A stretch of 19,272 nt of DNA from Oscillospiraceae bacterium (GCA_017378975.1 JAFNXT010000247.1:1-19272), one strand, 5' to 3'. Counted from the first letter of the stretch, positions 1 to 7,048 are shown. The notes: generated by a model not told the origin, from the sequence alone. Translations and numbers: made by a program.

Positions 1-303
1 CCAAATGCTCTTGAACACACCCACGACCCCTTCATTGGACATGAAGGGAGAGAAAGCGAAGGACAGAAGTCCCGGCGTGATCGTATTGGCCCATACTGAA
101 CACAGCCCAAAGACCGCTCCTAAAACCGCTCCTGCCTTGGGTCCCAATAAGATGGCGCCAAGGATCACAGGGATATGCATCGTCGTCGCCTTGATCACAG
201 GTAGTGGGATGAAACCGATCCCCGTCATGCCCATGACCACAAGCAACCCTGACATCATGGCGAGCGTCGCCATGTACCGGGTATCCGGTCGTTGTTTTTC
301 CAT
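1..303 (-). CDS. ECF transporter S component, 3' end cut by window edge
   Basis: The first 101 residues of a membrane substrate-binding subunit of an energy-coupling factor (ECF) vitamin transporter; the rest lies beyond the left edge. The S component captures the vitamin and works with the EcfA/EcfA'/EcfT module, which is not seen here. After a short N-terminus come hydrophobic helices and the motif GIGFIPLPVIKATTMHIPVI followed by GAILLGPKAGAVLGAVFGL, typical of the PF12822-type S components. The ATG at 303-301 follows AGGAGG with good spacing. It diverges from the XRE regulator at 510. Its own promoter lies at 375-403 and a perfect inverted repeat sits just downstream of the promoter. The substrate cannot be read from sequence; pantothenate is possible because relatives of this type include PanT and coaBC is in this window, but the two are about 5.5 kb apart. 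Confidence 0.85.
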   Translation of the reverse strand, partial: MEKQRPDTRYMATLAMMSGLLVVMGMTGIGFIPLPVIKATTMHIPVILGAILLGPKAGAVLGAVFGLCSVWANTITPGLLSFAFSPFMSNEGVVGVFKSIW

Positions 304-350
304 ATCAATTCCTCCTGCTGCCGCTCCTCAGTCAAGGATACAGCGCAATT

Positions 351-369
351 ACGGTGGAACATCCACCGT
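351..369. promoter_or_regulatory. Perfect 8-bp inverted repeat at the start of the ECF transcript
   Basis: ACGGTGGA, a 3-base centre, then TCCACCGT. Read on the minus strand it begins 5 bases after the TATAAT box of the ECF promoter, so it covers the expected transcription start. It could be a repressor operator or a 5' mRNA hairpin; there is no T-run after it in either direction, so it is not a terminator. I do not recognise the repressor. Confidence 0.55.
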
Positions 370-374
370 CACAG

Positions 375-403
375 ATTATATCACAAAGACCTCCGGATCG
401 CAA
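375..403 (-). promoter_or_regulatory. Sigma-A promoter of the ECF S component
   Basis: On the minus strand: TTGCGA (403-398), 17-base spacer, TATAAT (380-375), with an extended -10 TGA directly before the box. Confidence 0.7.
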
Positions 404-450
404 GCATATCGACTTTCACGGGGATGTGACGATAAGTATCAGCCAATGAC

Positions 451-479
451 TTGACTTGTCCCGGTCAAATATGTATGAT
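451..479 (+). promoter_or_regulatory. Sigma-A promoter of the XRE membrane regulator
   Basis: TTGACT (451-456), 17-base spacer, TATGAT (474-479). The -35 box is part of a small inverted repeat, TTGAC (451-455) with GTCAA (464-468), which could be an autoregulatory operator, although half of it is simply the -35 sequence. Confidence 0.65.
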
Positions 480-509
480 CTCATCAGAACCATCGAGGGA
501 GGACATACC

Positions 510-1142
510 ATGGAGTTCCACGAAAAGCTGCAATTACTGCGAAAGAAAAGTGAAATGACGCAGGAGCAACTCGCCGAACGTCTGTTCGTTTCCCGTACCG
601 CCATTTCCAAATGGGAGAGCGGTCGGGGTCATCCGAACCTTGAATCGCTGAAGGGGATCTCGAAGCTGTTTTCCGTATCCATCGATGATCTGCTCTCCAA
701 CGACGAACTGATCGAGCTTGCAGAAATCGAAAACCGCTCGAACATCGACAAGCTGGCCTGTATCCTGTTCGGCATCCTCGACATCATGGTCATCGTGACG
801 CTTTTCCTACCTTTGTTCGGCCAGGATAGTGGCGGCACCATCCGGTCCGTCCCCTTGATGGAGTTAGAGTTGACCTCCAACGTCCTGCAAGTGATATATT
901 TCCTTGCCCTGACTCTGTTACCGGTGTTCGGTGTCATCCAGATCGGACTGATCACCATGGCACAGGAACTTCCTCCCTCCGGTCGTAAAACATGGTCGTT
1001 GATCTTGCACGCCGTTTGCATCATGCTCTTTGCCATATCCCGACAGGCTTATGTCACTACGTTCCTTTTCCTGCTGTTCCTGGTAAAGATCGTGCTGCTG
1101 ATCTGCGACAGACCACATCCAATACGCAAAAACAGCCCTTGA
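510..1142 (+). CDS. XRE-family transcriptional regulator with C-terminal membrane domain
   Basis: A 210-residue protein. Residues 5-63 are a Cro/CI helix-turn-helix: MTQEQLAERLFVSRTAISKWE is the recognition segment, followed by PNLESLKGISKLFSVSIDDLL. After a linker, residues about 80-103, 124-150 and 160-199 are strongly hydrophobic, giving roughly four membrane spans. The architecture is an integral-membrane one-component regulator, common in Bacillota, often autoregulatory or responding to cell-envelope signals; the signal here is unknown. The start at 510 follows GAGGGAGG (495-502). An earlier in-frame ATG lies inside the promoter and cannot be used. It is monocistronic or nearly so: a strong terminator includes its stop codon. 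Divergent from the ECF gene and upstream of the PAP2 phosphatase, so it may regulate either; that is inference. Confidence 0.88.
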   Translation: MEFHEKLQLLRKKSEMTQEQLAERLFVSRTAISKWESGRGHPNLESLKGISKLFSVSIDDLLSNDELIELAEIENRSNIDKLACILFGILDIMVIVTLFLPLFGQDSGGTIRSVPLMELELTSNVLQVIYFLALTLLPVFGVIQIGLITMAQELPPSGRKTWSLILHAVCIMLFAISRQAYVTTFLFLLFLVKIVLLICDRPHPIRKNSP

Positions 1143-1165
1143 TACCAATGGTGTCAAGGGTTTTT
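1136..1165 (+). terminator. Rho-independent terminator of the XRE gene
   Basis: An 11-bp stem (one G-T pair) CCCTTGATACC / GGTGTCAAGGG with a 3-base loop, followed by TTTTT. The TGA stop codon of the regulator lies in the left arm. Confidence 0.85.
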
Positions 1166-1187
1166 CCATAATGATACGGCCAGATGC

Positions 1188-1216
1188 TTGCGACATCCGG
1201 ATGCATATGCGATGAT
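1188..1216 (+). promoter_or_regulatory. Possible promoter of the PAP2 gene
   Basis: TTGCGA (1188-1193), 17-base spacer ending in an extended TGC, then GATGAT (1211-1216). The -10 is weak. The strong terminator just upstream makes a separate promoter for the PAP2 gene likely, and this is the best candidate in the 90-base gap. Confidence 0.4.
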
Positions 1217-1257
1217 GGCCCCATCTTCTCCAAGCGAGAAAAAACGGAGGTCATACC

Positions 1258-1914
1258 ATGGATCGTAAAACAAAGAGATCATACGCGCTGTCCTGCTTGC
1301 TGTTCCTGCTGTTCGTATCATTCACTCTGACCGTATCAAACGTGGATGTACGCCCCATCGGTCCGGCGGGATCCGCAGTAGGGCTTGCGTCTGTCAATCA
1401 GTACCTGTATGAAATGATAGGTGCGGATCCTATATGGTATCAGATCAGCGAGCTCCTCGGGATCATACCATTGATGATGGCCGGGTCCCATATGGTCGCC
1501 GGTGCCTGTCAGCTGATCAGATATAAACGCCTTCAAAAAGTCGATCCCAATATCATACTGCTCGGGATCTTCTACGCCCTTGTGTTGGTCATCTATGTAT
1601 CCTTCGAGATCATAGTGATCAATCATCGCCCCATACTGACAGACGGTCAGCTGGAGCCGTCCTACCCCTCATCCCATACCATGCTGTCGATCTGCATCAT
1701 GGGTGCCACTGCCATCCACTTCCGGAATCATTTTCCGACCAAAAAGAACGCCTGTCTGATGATGGATGTTTTCGCATGGACCACAATGTTAGGGACCGTG
1801 GCAAGCCGCTCCTTATCCGGTGTCCATTGGCCCACAGACATCTTTGGAGGTGTGATCCTTTCCTGTGCGATGATCTCGCTATACTTCGCAGTTTCGCAAC
1901 ATTGTAATAAATGA
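1258..1914 (+). CDS. PAP2-family membrane phosphatase
   Basis: A 218-residue integral membrane protein of the type 2 phosphatidic acid phosphatase superfamily, which hydrolyses lipid phosphates or pyrophosphates (phosphatidate, undecaprenyl pyrophosphate and similar) at the membrane. Motif 2 is PSSH (137-140) and motif 3 is SRSLSGVHWPTD (183-194), giving the catalytic His140, Arg184, His190 and Asp194. Motif 1 (usually KxxxxxxRP) has RP at 124-125 but Glu117 at the Lys position. I recall that PAP2 proteins of this Firmicute subgroup often read FE...INxRP, so this may be a family trait rather than damage. About five or six hydrophobic segments, the first at 11-27. The ATG at 1258 follows GGAGG (1246-1250). 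The substrate cannot be assigned. Confidence 0.85.
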   Translation: MDRKTKRSYALSCLLFLLFVSFTLTVSNVDVRPIGPAGSAVGLASVNQYLYEMIGADPIWYQISELLGIIPLMMAGSHMVAGACQLIRYKRLQKVDPNIILLGIFYALVLVIYVSFEIIVINHRPILTDGQLEPSYPSSHTMLSICIMGATAIHFRNHFPTKKNACLMMDVFAWTTMLGTVASRSLSGVHWPTDIFGGVILSCAMISLYFAVSQHCNK

Positions 1915-1917
1915 AAG

Positions 1918-1954
1918 AAAAACAGGAGTTTTCACAAAGAAAACTCCTGTTTTT
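1918..1954. terminator. Bidirectional terminator between PAP2 gene and tRNA-Pro
   Basis: A 13-bp stem AACAGGAGTTTTC / GAAAACTCCTGTT around a 5-base loop, with a T-run on the plus side and the mirror-image run on the minus side. It ends the PAP2 transcript (plus) and the tRNA transcript (minus). Confidence 0.88.
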
Positions 1955-2030
1955 GGTCCGAGTGTCGAGATTCGAACTCGAGGCCTCTTGAACCCCATTC
2001 AAGCGCGATACCAAACTTCGCCACACCCGG
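1954..2030 (-). tRNA. tRNA-Pro, anticodon GGG
   Basis: A 77-nt cloverleaf with the 3' CCA encoded. Acceptor stem CCGGGTG pairs with CACTCGG (one G-T pair) with discriminator A. The D arm has GCGA/TCGC and GG in the loop; the anticodon stem is CTTGA/TCAAG with loop ATGGGGT, giving anticodon GGG for proline CCC/CCU codons. The T arm carries GTTCGAATC. It lies on the same strand as, and 86 bases beyond, the operon that ends at 2117, and has its own promoter. Confidence 0.96.
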
Positions 2031-2060
2031 ATATTGCTTGCGTCTCTCGACGACTTCGAT

Positions 2061-2089
2061 ATACTATCATATCTCGTCAAAAAATGCAA
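2061..2089 (-). promoter_or_regulatory. Promoter of tRNA-Pro
   Basis: On the minus strand: TTGCAT (2089-2084), 17-base spacer ending in extended TGA, TAGTAT (2066-2061). This leaves a leader of roughly 25 nt before the mature tRNA. Confidence 0.5.
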
Positions 2090-2116
2090 GCATTATTTTT
2101 ATGATTTCAAAATTTT

Positions 2117-2341
2117 TTATTCGCCACGCTCGCTGCTGACCACCTTACCGATGTTCCACAGATGAGCAACGGCACGTTCTGCCTCACGCTTCTCGTCTTC
2201 ATCGTCATATTCAACGTAGACAGTATGGGCGCTGCAGTCCACGCACTCCACCTGGACGCTCCAGCCACCCTCATGCATGATCATGCCGGCGCCCCGGCAT
2301 ACAGGGCACTCTTCCAACTCGATGAGATCTTTGTTCTCCAT
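2117..2341 (-). CDS. Small zinc-ribbon protein, Lar (restriction alleviation)-like
   Basis: A 74-residue acidic protein. Two CxxC pairs, CPVC (12-15) and CVDC (33-36), are spaced as in a zinc ribbon, and the second half ends EAERAVAHLWNIG. The layout resembles Lar-family proteins (PF14354: CPxCG, then CxxC, then a helix ending AxxxWN). Lar in the Rac prophage modulates type I restriction-modification, but many chromosomal members have no known role, and no restriction genes are seen here, so the function is open. The ATG at 2341 follows AAGGAGG; a longer reading would run back through the stop of the upstream gene. It is the last gene of the operon, 10 bases after the TIGR03936 gene. No convincing terminator follows before the tRNA promoter. 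Confidence 0.75.
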   Translation of the reverse strand: MENKDLIELEECPVCRGAGMIMHEGGWSVQVECVDCSAHTVYVEYDDEDEKREAERAVAHLWNIGKVVSSERGE

Positions 2342-2351
2342 TTCATCCTCC

Positions 2352-3008
2352 TTATCTGAACGGCTGACCGTTCTTATCAAACAATTCCATACGACTGACC
2401 TTTTTATACACCGGGCTCAACTCCGGAAGATATCGCTCCACGGCGGCCACCAGTTGCATAGGATTCAGCGAAGGATCCTGACAACAGACCACAGCCTGGA
2501 ACCGAATGGCATCCCCGGAAGCCTCCACCGACAAAGAGCGGATCATGGGCAGGATATCCTGTTCCGTCACTCCGTTCTTCCCTTTCTTTTCGACCAGGAG
2601 CTGATCCCGGCCAAATAAAGCCCGAACAGACTCCCCTGCCCCTTCAGGCACCGGACGGTCATACTCCATGACCACTTCGCAACGAAGCAGGCCAAGCTCC
2701 TTCAGTTTCATGCCGTCATCATAGACAGAAAGCACGCGGATCCCGGGGATCAGTTTCTCATTCAGGCGCTCTCTGAGCTCCTCGACCGGCACCTCTACTC
2801 CATCGAGCTGGAAATCCAACAACTCACAATGGCTCTCCACACCCACGGACAGCGGCAGAGCGATGGAGACAGATGGCCGGGGATTGAATCCTTGGGAATG
2901 GGTCAAAGGAAGTCCCGCACGCTTGAAGGCCCGCTGGAACAGTCGCATCAGGTCAAGATGGGAGATCCATACCGCATCTCCTGTTTTGGAAAACATCGCT
3001 CTAAGCAT
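2352..3008 (-). CDS. TIGR03936 radical-SAM-associated protein (DUF2344)
   Basis: A 218-residue soluble protein. The N-terminus reads MLRAMFSKTGDAVWISHLDL, followed by MRLFQRAFKRAGLPLTHSQG and FNPRPSVSIALPLSVGVES, the usual signature of the family always found beside or fused to TIGR03960 radical SAM enzymes. The exact reaction is, as far as I know, not established; the pair is suspected to act on RNA or ribosome because in many Firmicutes it sits next to RNase G and L21/L27 genes, which are absent here. The ATG at 3008 lies inside the 3' end of the radical SAM gene (8-base overlap with its TAG at 3001-3003), with AGGAGG just upstream, implying translational coupling. Confidence 0.9.
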   Translation of the reverse strand: MLRAMFSKTGDAVWISHLDLMRLFQRAFKRAGLPLTHSQGFNPRPSVSIALPLSVGVESHCELLDFQLDGVEVPVEELRERLNEKLIPGIRVLSVYDDGMKLKELGLLRCEVVMEYDRPVPEGAGESVRALFGRDQLLVEKKGKNGVTEQDILPMIRSLSVEASGDAIRFQAVVCCQDPSLNPMQLVAAVERYLPELSPVYKKVSRMELFDKNGQPFR

Positions 3009-4836
3009 CGCAGGACACCTCCTTGAGCAGTTTGTTCGCTCCGCAACCGGCACAACCATGACGGCAATCGGGCGTGATCTGGGCCTCATAGGCACGATCC
3101 CGCTCACGAAGCAGGAACCCTCTGCTCACGCCCACATCGATGTGGTCCCAGGGCAGGATCTCGTCATCGGAATATCCTCTGGTGGTATATCTGTCCATAT
3201 CGACACCACAGGAACGGAAGGCATCCAGCCACAGATCATACCGGAAATACTCGTCCCAGCCATCGAGCTTGGCACCGTTCTCTACAGCGGCCAGGATCAC
3301 TTCTCCCAAACGACGGTCACCACGAGCCATGACTGCCTCCAGACGGCTCAGATCCGGGGCGTGATAATCATACTCGATGGAACGGGAATAGAAATGATCC
3401 TTCAACAGCTTGCACCGACGCAGATATTCTTCCGGTGTGATCTGCTTCTCCCACTGGAAAGGCGTATGGGGCTTGGGGACGAAGTAAGCAGTGGCCACAT
3501 GGACACGAAGACCACGCTTCTTGTTCACTGCGTGTTCCTTCCAAGTCTTGATGACCTTGTAAACAAGCTCGGCGATCCCAAGGACATCCTCATCGGTCTC
3601 CGTGGGCAGGCCCAGCATGAAATAAAGCTTCACATTGTTCCAACCGCCGGAAAACGCATTGGCGCAGGTGGTCAGGATCTCATCTTCCGTAAGATTCTTA
3701 TTGATCACATCACGGAGACGTTGCGTACCGGCCTCAGGGGCGAAGGTCAGACCGCTTTTGCGAACAGTCTGAAGCTTCTCCATCAGTTCTCTGGAAAAAT
3801 TATCAGCCCGAAGAGACGGCACGGACAGATTGATCTTGCTCTGGGCACAATAAGGGATCAACCGATCCGTCAATTCTTTCAGTTCCCGGTAGTCAGAAGT
3901 AGACAGACTGGAAAGTGTGATCTCATTGTTGCCGGAGTCTTCCAGCGTCTCCTTTGCCTGACGAAACAGTACATCCGCACTCTTACGCCGAACAGGTCGA
4001 CAACTGAATCCAGCCTGACAGAAGCGGCAACCACGGATGCACCCTCTGAAAACTTCCAAATTCGCCCGATCATGGACGATCTCTGTGGAAGGCACGATCA
4101 TCTTGGTGGGCCAATAAGCCCGATCCAGATCCTCGACGACACGTTTGGTGATGACTGCAGGGACATCCACCAAGGGAACGACCGCCTCCAATGTCCCATC
4201 CTCCGCATACTCATGGCGATAAAAAGACGGGACATACACACCGTCGATCTTGGAGACCGCAAGAAGGAACGCCTCCTTGGTCCAACCCTCGGCTTTGGCC
4301 CGGTCATAAAGATCCAGGACCTCAGGCGTGATCTCCTCACCTTCTCCAAGGCAGAAGAAATCGATGAAGTCTGCCAAAGGCTCCGGATTATAGGCACAAA
4401 CACCACCGGCAAAAACCATGTTATGCAGCCCCTGACGTTCGGAAGAACGAAGCGGGATCCCTGCCAGACGGAGCATGTTCAGGATGTTGGAATAGCTCAT
4501 CTCGTAGCCGATGGTGAAGGCGATCATATCGAAGTCCTTCACCGGACCCCGGCTTTCCAGCGCCCAAAGAGGAAGGTCATGCTGACGCATCTGCTCTTCC
4601 ATATCCCCCCACGGAGCGAACACCCGTTCACACCAGACCCCATCCATCTGGTTCATCACACCGTACAGGATCCGCATACCGACATTGGACATGCCGATCT
4701 CATAGGTGTCCGGGAAGCAAAAAGCCACACGGACTCTCACATCCGCCAGATCTTTTTTGATCTCGTTATACTCTCCTCCCGTGTACCGTGCCGGTTTCTG
4801 GACCAAAGGGAGGATCCTGTTCAAAAGTTGAGTCAT
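3001..4836 (-). CDS. TIGR03960 radical SAM protein with B12-binding-like N-terminus
   Basis: A 611-residue enzyme. Residues about 30-170 form a Rossmann-like region resembling B12-binding domains (FPDTYEIGMSNVGMRILY at 41-58). The radical SAM core follows, with the 4Fe-4S motif C266-IRG-C270-RF-C273 and later KSGLTFAPEAGTQRLR and KLYFMLGLPTETDED. A second CxxxCxxC at C591, C595 and C598 close to the C-terminus could bind another cluster or metal. It would use S-adenosylmethionine to make a 5'-deoxyadenosyl radical; the substrate is unknown to me. Weak ribosome binding site (GAGGG). It sits 29 bases after the M50 protease gene and overlaps its partner gene, matching the conserved order M50 protease, TIGR03960, TIGR03936. 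Confidence 0.93.
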   Translation of the reverse strand: MTQLLNRILPLVQKPARYTGGEYNEIKKDLADVRVRVAFCFPDTYEIGMSNVGMRILYGVMNQMDGVWCERVFAPWGDMEEQMRQHDLPLWALESRGPVKDFDMIAFTIGYEMSYSNILNMLRLAGIPLRSSERQGLHNMVFAGGVCAYNPEPLADFIDFFCLGEGEEITPEVLDLYDRAKAEGWTKEAFLLAVSKIDGVYVPSFYRHEYAEDGTLEAVVPLVDVPAVITKRVVEDLDRAYWPTKMIVPSTEIVHDRANLEVFRGCIRGCRFCQAGFSCRPVRRKSADVLFRQAKETLEDSGNNEITLSSLSTSDYRELKELTDRLIPYCAQSKINLSVPSLRADNFSRELMEKLQTVRKSGLTFAPEAGTQRLRDVINKNLTEDEILTTCANAFSGGWNNVKLYFMLGLPTETDEDVLGIAELVYKVIKTWKEHAVNKKRGLRVHVATAYFVPKPHTPFQWEKQITPEEYLRRCKLLKDHFYSRSIEYDYHAPDLSRLEAVMARGDRRLGEVILAAVENGAKLDGWDEYFRYDLWLDAFRSCGVDMDRYTTRGYSDDEILPWDHIDVGVSRGFLLRERDRAYEAQITPDCRHGCAGCGANKLLKEVSCDA

Positions 4837-4865
4837 CGTTATTCCCTCTTTATTTTATACTTCCC

Positions 4866-5456
4866 CTATTGTAACGAATACGTCGCGTTAATGCAAGGTC
4901 TATTTACCGAGAACCAGCGAAATGCCAGAATGATCGATAGGGCCAACGGGATCAGCCCAGCCCGAAGGAAAGCGAAGGAATAGACCCCAAGGCCCACAAG
5001 ACATATCAGGCACCCCTTTTGCAGGATGTTCCAGATGCGATCTGCGACAGAGGCTGGGAAGATCCCATGGAACACGCACCGAAGTGCTCTGCCGCCGTCC
5101 AGCGGATAGACCGGCAACAAATTGAACAGCGACTGTACCAAGGCACAGATGGCAGTTCTGGGTAACCATTGTACCATAGCCAGCAGGCAGATACCGCCCA
5201 GAGGACCAGCCAGAGCACAAAACACCTCCTGCCAATACCCCAGACCCCATATGTCCATTTTCGCACCTGAAACACCCAATCGTATCCCGGAAACGACGCC
5301 ACCACATGCCCTGACTGCCGCATAATGGCAGACCTCATGCACCAGAACAGCCAACATCCATGCACCGATCCATCGTATGGGGAACAGAAGGATCGCCAGC
5401 GCCAATGCGATCAATGCGCTGGCTTCGACGCTAGGCCCCTTCAAAGATGACCTCAC
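4866..5456 (-). CDS. M50-family intramembrane metalloprotease (SpoIVFB-like)
   Basis: A 196-residue zinc site-2-type protease embedded in the membrane. HEVCH (40-44) is the HExxH zinc motif on the first or second helix. NLLPVYPLDGGR (112-123) supplies the third ligand, Asp120. SpoIVFB of this family processes pro-sigma-K in spore formers; many relatives are uncharacterised. There is no ATG before the conserved part. I chose GTG at 5456-5454 because GGAGG lies 9 bases upstream; TTG at 5444-5442 with GAGGT 5 bases upstream is the alternative (192 residues). Either way the start lies inside the upstream gene (26-base overlap with the GTG), so the two are translationally coupled. Confidence 0.85.
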   Translation of the reverse strand: MRSSLKGPSVEASALIALALAILLFPIRWIGAWMLAVLVHEVCHYAAVRACGGVVSGIRLGVSGAKMDIWGLGYWQEVFCALAGPLGGICLLAMVQWLPRTAICALVQSLFNLLPVYPLDGGRALRCVFHGIFPASVADRIWNILQKGCLICLVGLGVYSFAFLRAGLIPLALSIILAFRWFSVNRPCINATYSLQ

Positions 5457-5706
5457 GGCAAAAAACCTCCAATGCTTCGCCAATATCGCTCCCCTCCCGG
5501 AACGAATGGACCATATCACTGACCGCCTGGATCGTGATCTCATCATCTCCCGGGATCAACACATCGAGGACGGTCTCACGCACCGCCCCGATCGACAACA
5601 CCATCAACGACAGCACCGATAGTACTACCCATCGTACACTTTTCTTTTTCTCTTTACAACGTTTGATGTTCGTCTGTCCAAAGGTATATTCGATCTTGTA
5701 CCCCAT
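5431..5706 (-). CDS. Small single-span membrane protein upstream of M50 protease
   Basis: A 91-residue protein of unknown family. A basic stretch (RCKEKKKSVRW, 16-26) precedes one hydrophobic helix at about 24-43, then a short acidic extracytoplasmic tail containing DDEITIQAVSDMVHSFREGS and ALEVFCREV. The orientation rule suggests N-in, C-out. Position invites comparison with SpoIVFA, which anchors and inhibits SpoIVFB in Bacillus and is encoded just upstream of it, but there is no LytM/M23 domain and the protein is much shorter. The ATG at 5706 is preceded only by a G-rich stretch; an in-frame ATG further upstream (start MRDVRT) is possible. First gene of the minus-strand operon. Its promoter is not clear. 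Confidence 0.65.
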   Translation of the reverse strand: MGYKIEYTFGQTNIKRCKEKKKSVRWVVLSVLSLMVLSIGAVRETVLDVLIPGDDEITIQAVSDMVHSFREGSDIGEALEVFCREVIFEGA

Positions 5707-5763
5707 CCTACACACCCCCGATACAGGATACGTCCTCACATCACGCATATGACCATCCCCCTC

Positions 5764-5792
5764 TTTACACAAAGCCCGATGTGGGATATAAT
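5764..5792 (+). promoter_or_regulatory. Sigma-A promoter of coaBC
   Basis: TTTACA (5764-5769), 17-base spacer, perfect TATAAT (5787-5792), about 20 bases before the GGGAGG ribosome binding site of coaBC. Confidence 0.88.
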
Positions 5793-5818
5793 AGACCAAA
5801 ATAAAGGGAGGTTTTCTT

Positions 5819-7009
5819 ATGCTGAAAGGAAAAACGATCCTTCTTGGAGTCAGCGGTGGCATCGCCGCCTACAAAGCGGCTGCTCTGGCCTCCGCATTGG
5901 TCAAACTCCGTGCCAACGTGGAAGTCGTCATGACTGCCAACGCCACCAAGTTCATCACGCCCCTCACCTTCGAGCAATTGACCGGACGCCGCACCATGGT
6001 AGATACCTTCGACCGAAACTTTTCTCATCAGGTGGAGCATATCTCCCTTGCTACCAGAACAGATCTTGTGATCATCGCACCGGCGACCGCCAACATCTGC
6101 GCCAAGATCGCCCACGGGATCGCTGACGATATGCTCACCACCACAGTACTTGCCTGCAAGTGTCCTAAACTCATCGCCCCCTCCATGAATACCGATATGT
6201 ATCAGGAGCCCGTGACGCAAGATAACCTTGCGACCCTTCGTCACTATGGGTGGGAAGTGCTGGAACCTGCCAGCGGTCGGCTTGCCTGTGGTGCTGTGGG
6301 CAAAGGAAAACTACCGGAACCTGAACAACTCCTGCAACACATCCTACGGAGGATCGCCCTCCCCCACGATCTGGAGGGCAAAAAGATCCTGGTGACCGCA
6401 GGCCCCACGCAGGAGCCTCTGGATCCTGTGCGTTATCTGACCAACCACTCCACAGGAAAAATGGGCTACGCGATCGCCCGGATGGCCATGCTCCGTGGTG
6501 CCGATGTCACTCTGGTCACAGGACCCACCTCGATCGATCCTCCTCCCTTCATTCGGGTGATCCCCACCGTATCGGCAAAGGATATGTTCGAGGCCGTTGC
6601 TCAACACGCCCCCAACGCCGACATGATCTTCAAAGCCGCCGCCGTGGCGGATTACACCCCTGCACACTACTGCACTGAAAAGATGAAAAAATCCGACGAT
6701 GATCTTTCGATCCCTCTGGAGCGTACGCAGGATATCCTGAAGTACCTCGGCCAGACTCGGCGTGAAGGACAGGTCATTTGCGGTTTCTCCATGGAGACGC
6801 AAAACATGGAGGAGAACAGCCGTAAGAAGCTCCTGAGCAAAAATGTGGATATGATATGCGCCAATGACCTGAGACAGGACGGCGCCGGCTTCGGTGTGGA
6901 TACCAACGTGATCACCCTGATCACCCGTCAAGATACCCAACAGCTCCCTTTGCTCTCTAAAGAAGATGTTGCCAACGCCATTCTGGACAGGGCTTCCACA
7001 TTTAAATAA
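5819..7009 (+). CDS. coaBC: Bifunctional phosphopantothenoylcysteine decarboxylase / phosphopantothenate-cysteine ligase
   Basis: A 396-residue cytoplasmic enzyme of coenzyme A synthesis. The C-terminal CoaB half joins cysteine to 4'-phosphopantothenate using CTP, and the N-terminal CoaC half, an FMN flavoprotein, decarboxylates the product to 4'-phosphopantetheine. CoaC marks: GVSGGIAAYKA (10-20), His74 in VEHISLA, APATANICAKIAHGIADD (87-104), PSMN (121-124) and Cys157 in GRLACG. CoaB marks: ILVTAGPTQEPLDPVRYLTN (190-209), STGKMGYA, FKAAAVADYTP (271-281) and the lysine-rich EKMKKSDD loop. Full length and undivided, unlike the split coaB/coaC genes of streptococci. Monocistronic: own promoter and terminator. 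Confidence 0.97.
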   Translation: MLKGKTILLGVSGGIAAYKAAALASALVKLRANVEVVMTANATKFITPLTFEQLTGRRTMVDTFDRNFSHQVEHISLATRTDLVIIAPATANICAKIAHGIADDMLTTTVLACKCPKLIAPSMNTDMYQEPVTQDNLATLRHYGWEVLEPASGRLACGAVGKGKLPEPEQLLQHILRRIALPHDLEGKKILVTAGPTQEPLDPVRYLTNHSTGKMGYAIARMAMLRGADVTLVTGPTSIDPPPFIRVIPTVSAKDMFEAVAQHAPNADMIFKAAAVADYTPAHYCTEKMKKSDDDLSIPLERTQDILKYLGQTRREGQVICGFSMETQNMEENSRKKLLSKNVDMICANDLRQDGAGFGVDTNVITLITRQDTQQLPLLSKEDVANAILDRASTFK

Positions 7010-7014
7010 ATGCG

Positions 7015-7048
7015 ATACGGGACCGCTTGCTGCGGTCCCGTATTTTTT
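7015..7048 (+). terminator. Terminator of coaBC
   Basis: A 12-bp perfect stem ATACGGGACCGC / GCGGTCCCGTAT, 5-base loop, then TTTTT. Confidence 0.92.

Noticed and set aside
1143..1257. Possible small gene between XRE and PAP2 genes
   Set aside because: The region is taken up by the terminator, a candidate promoter and the PAP2 ribosome binding site; minus-strand frames there have no ribosome binding site.
2863..4983. Long plus-strand open frame opposite the radical SAM and TIGR03936 genes
   Set aside because: It is antisense to two well-recognised genes, has no motif and poor composition (rich in His, Arg, Ile, Gln). It exists because the true genes rarely use codons that make antisense stops.
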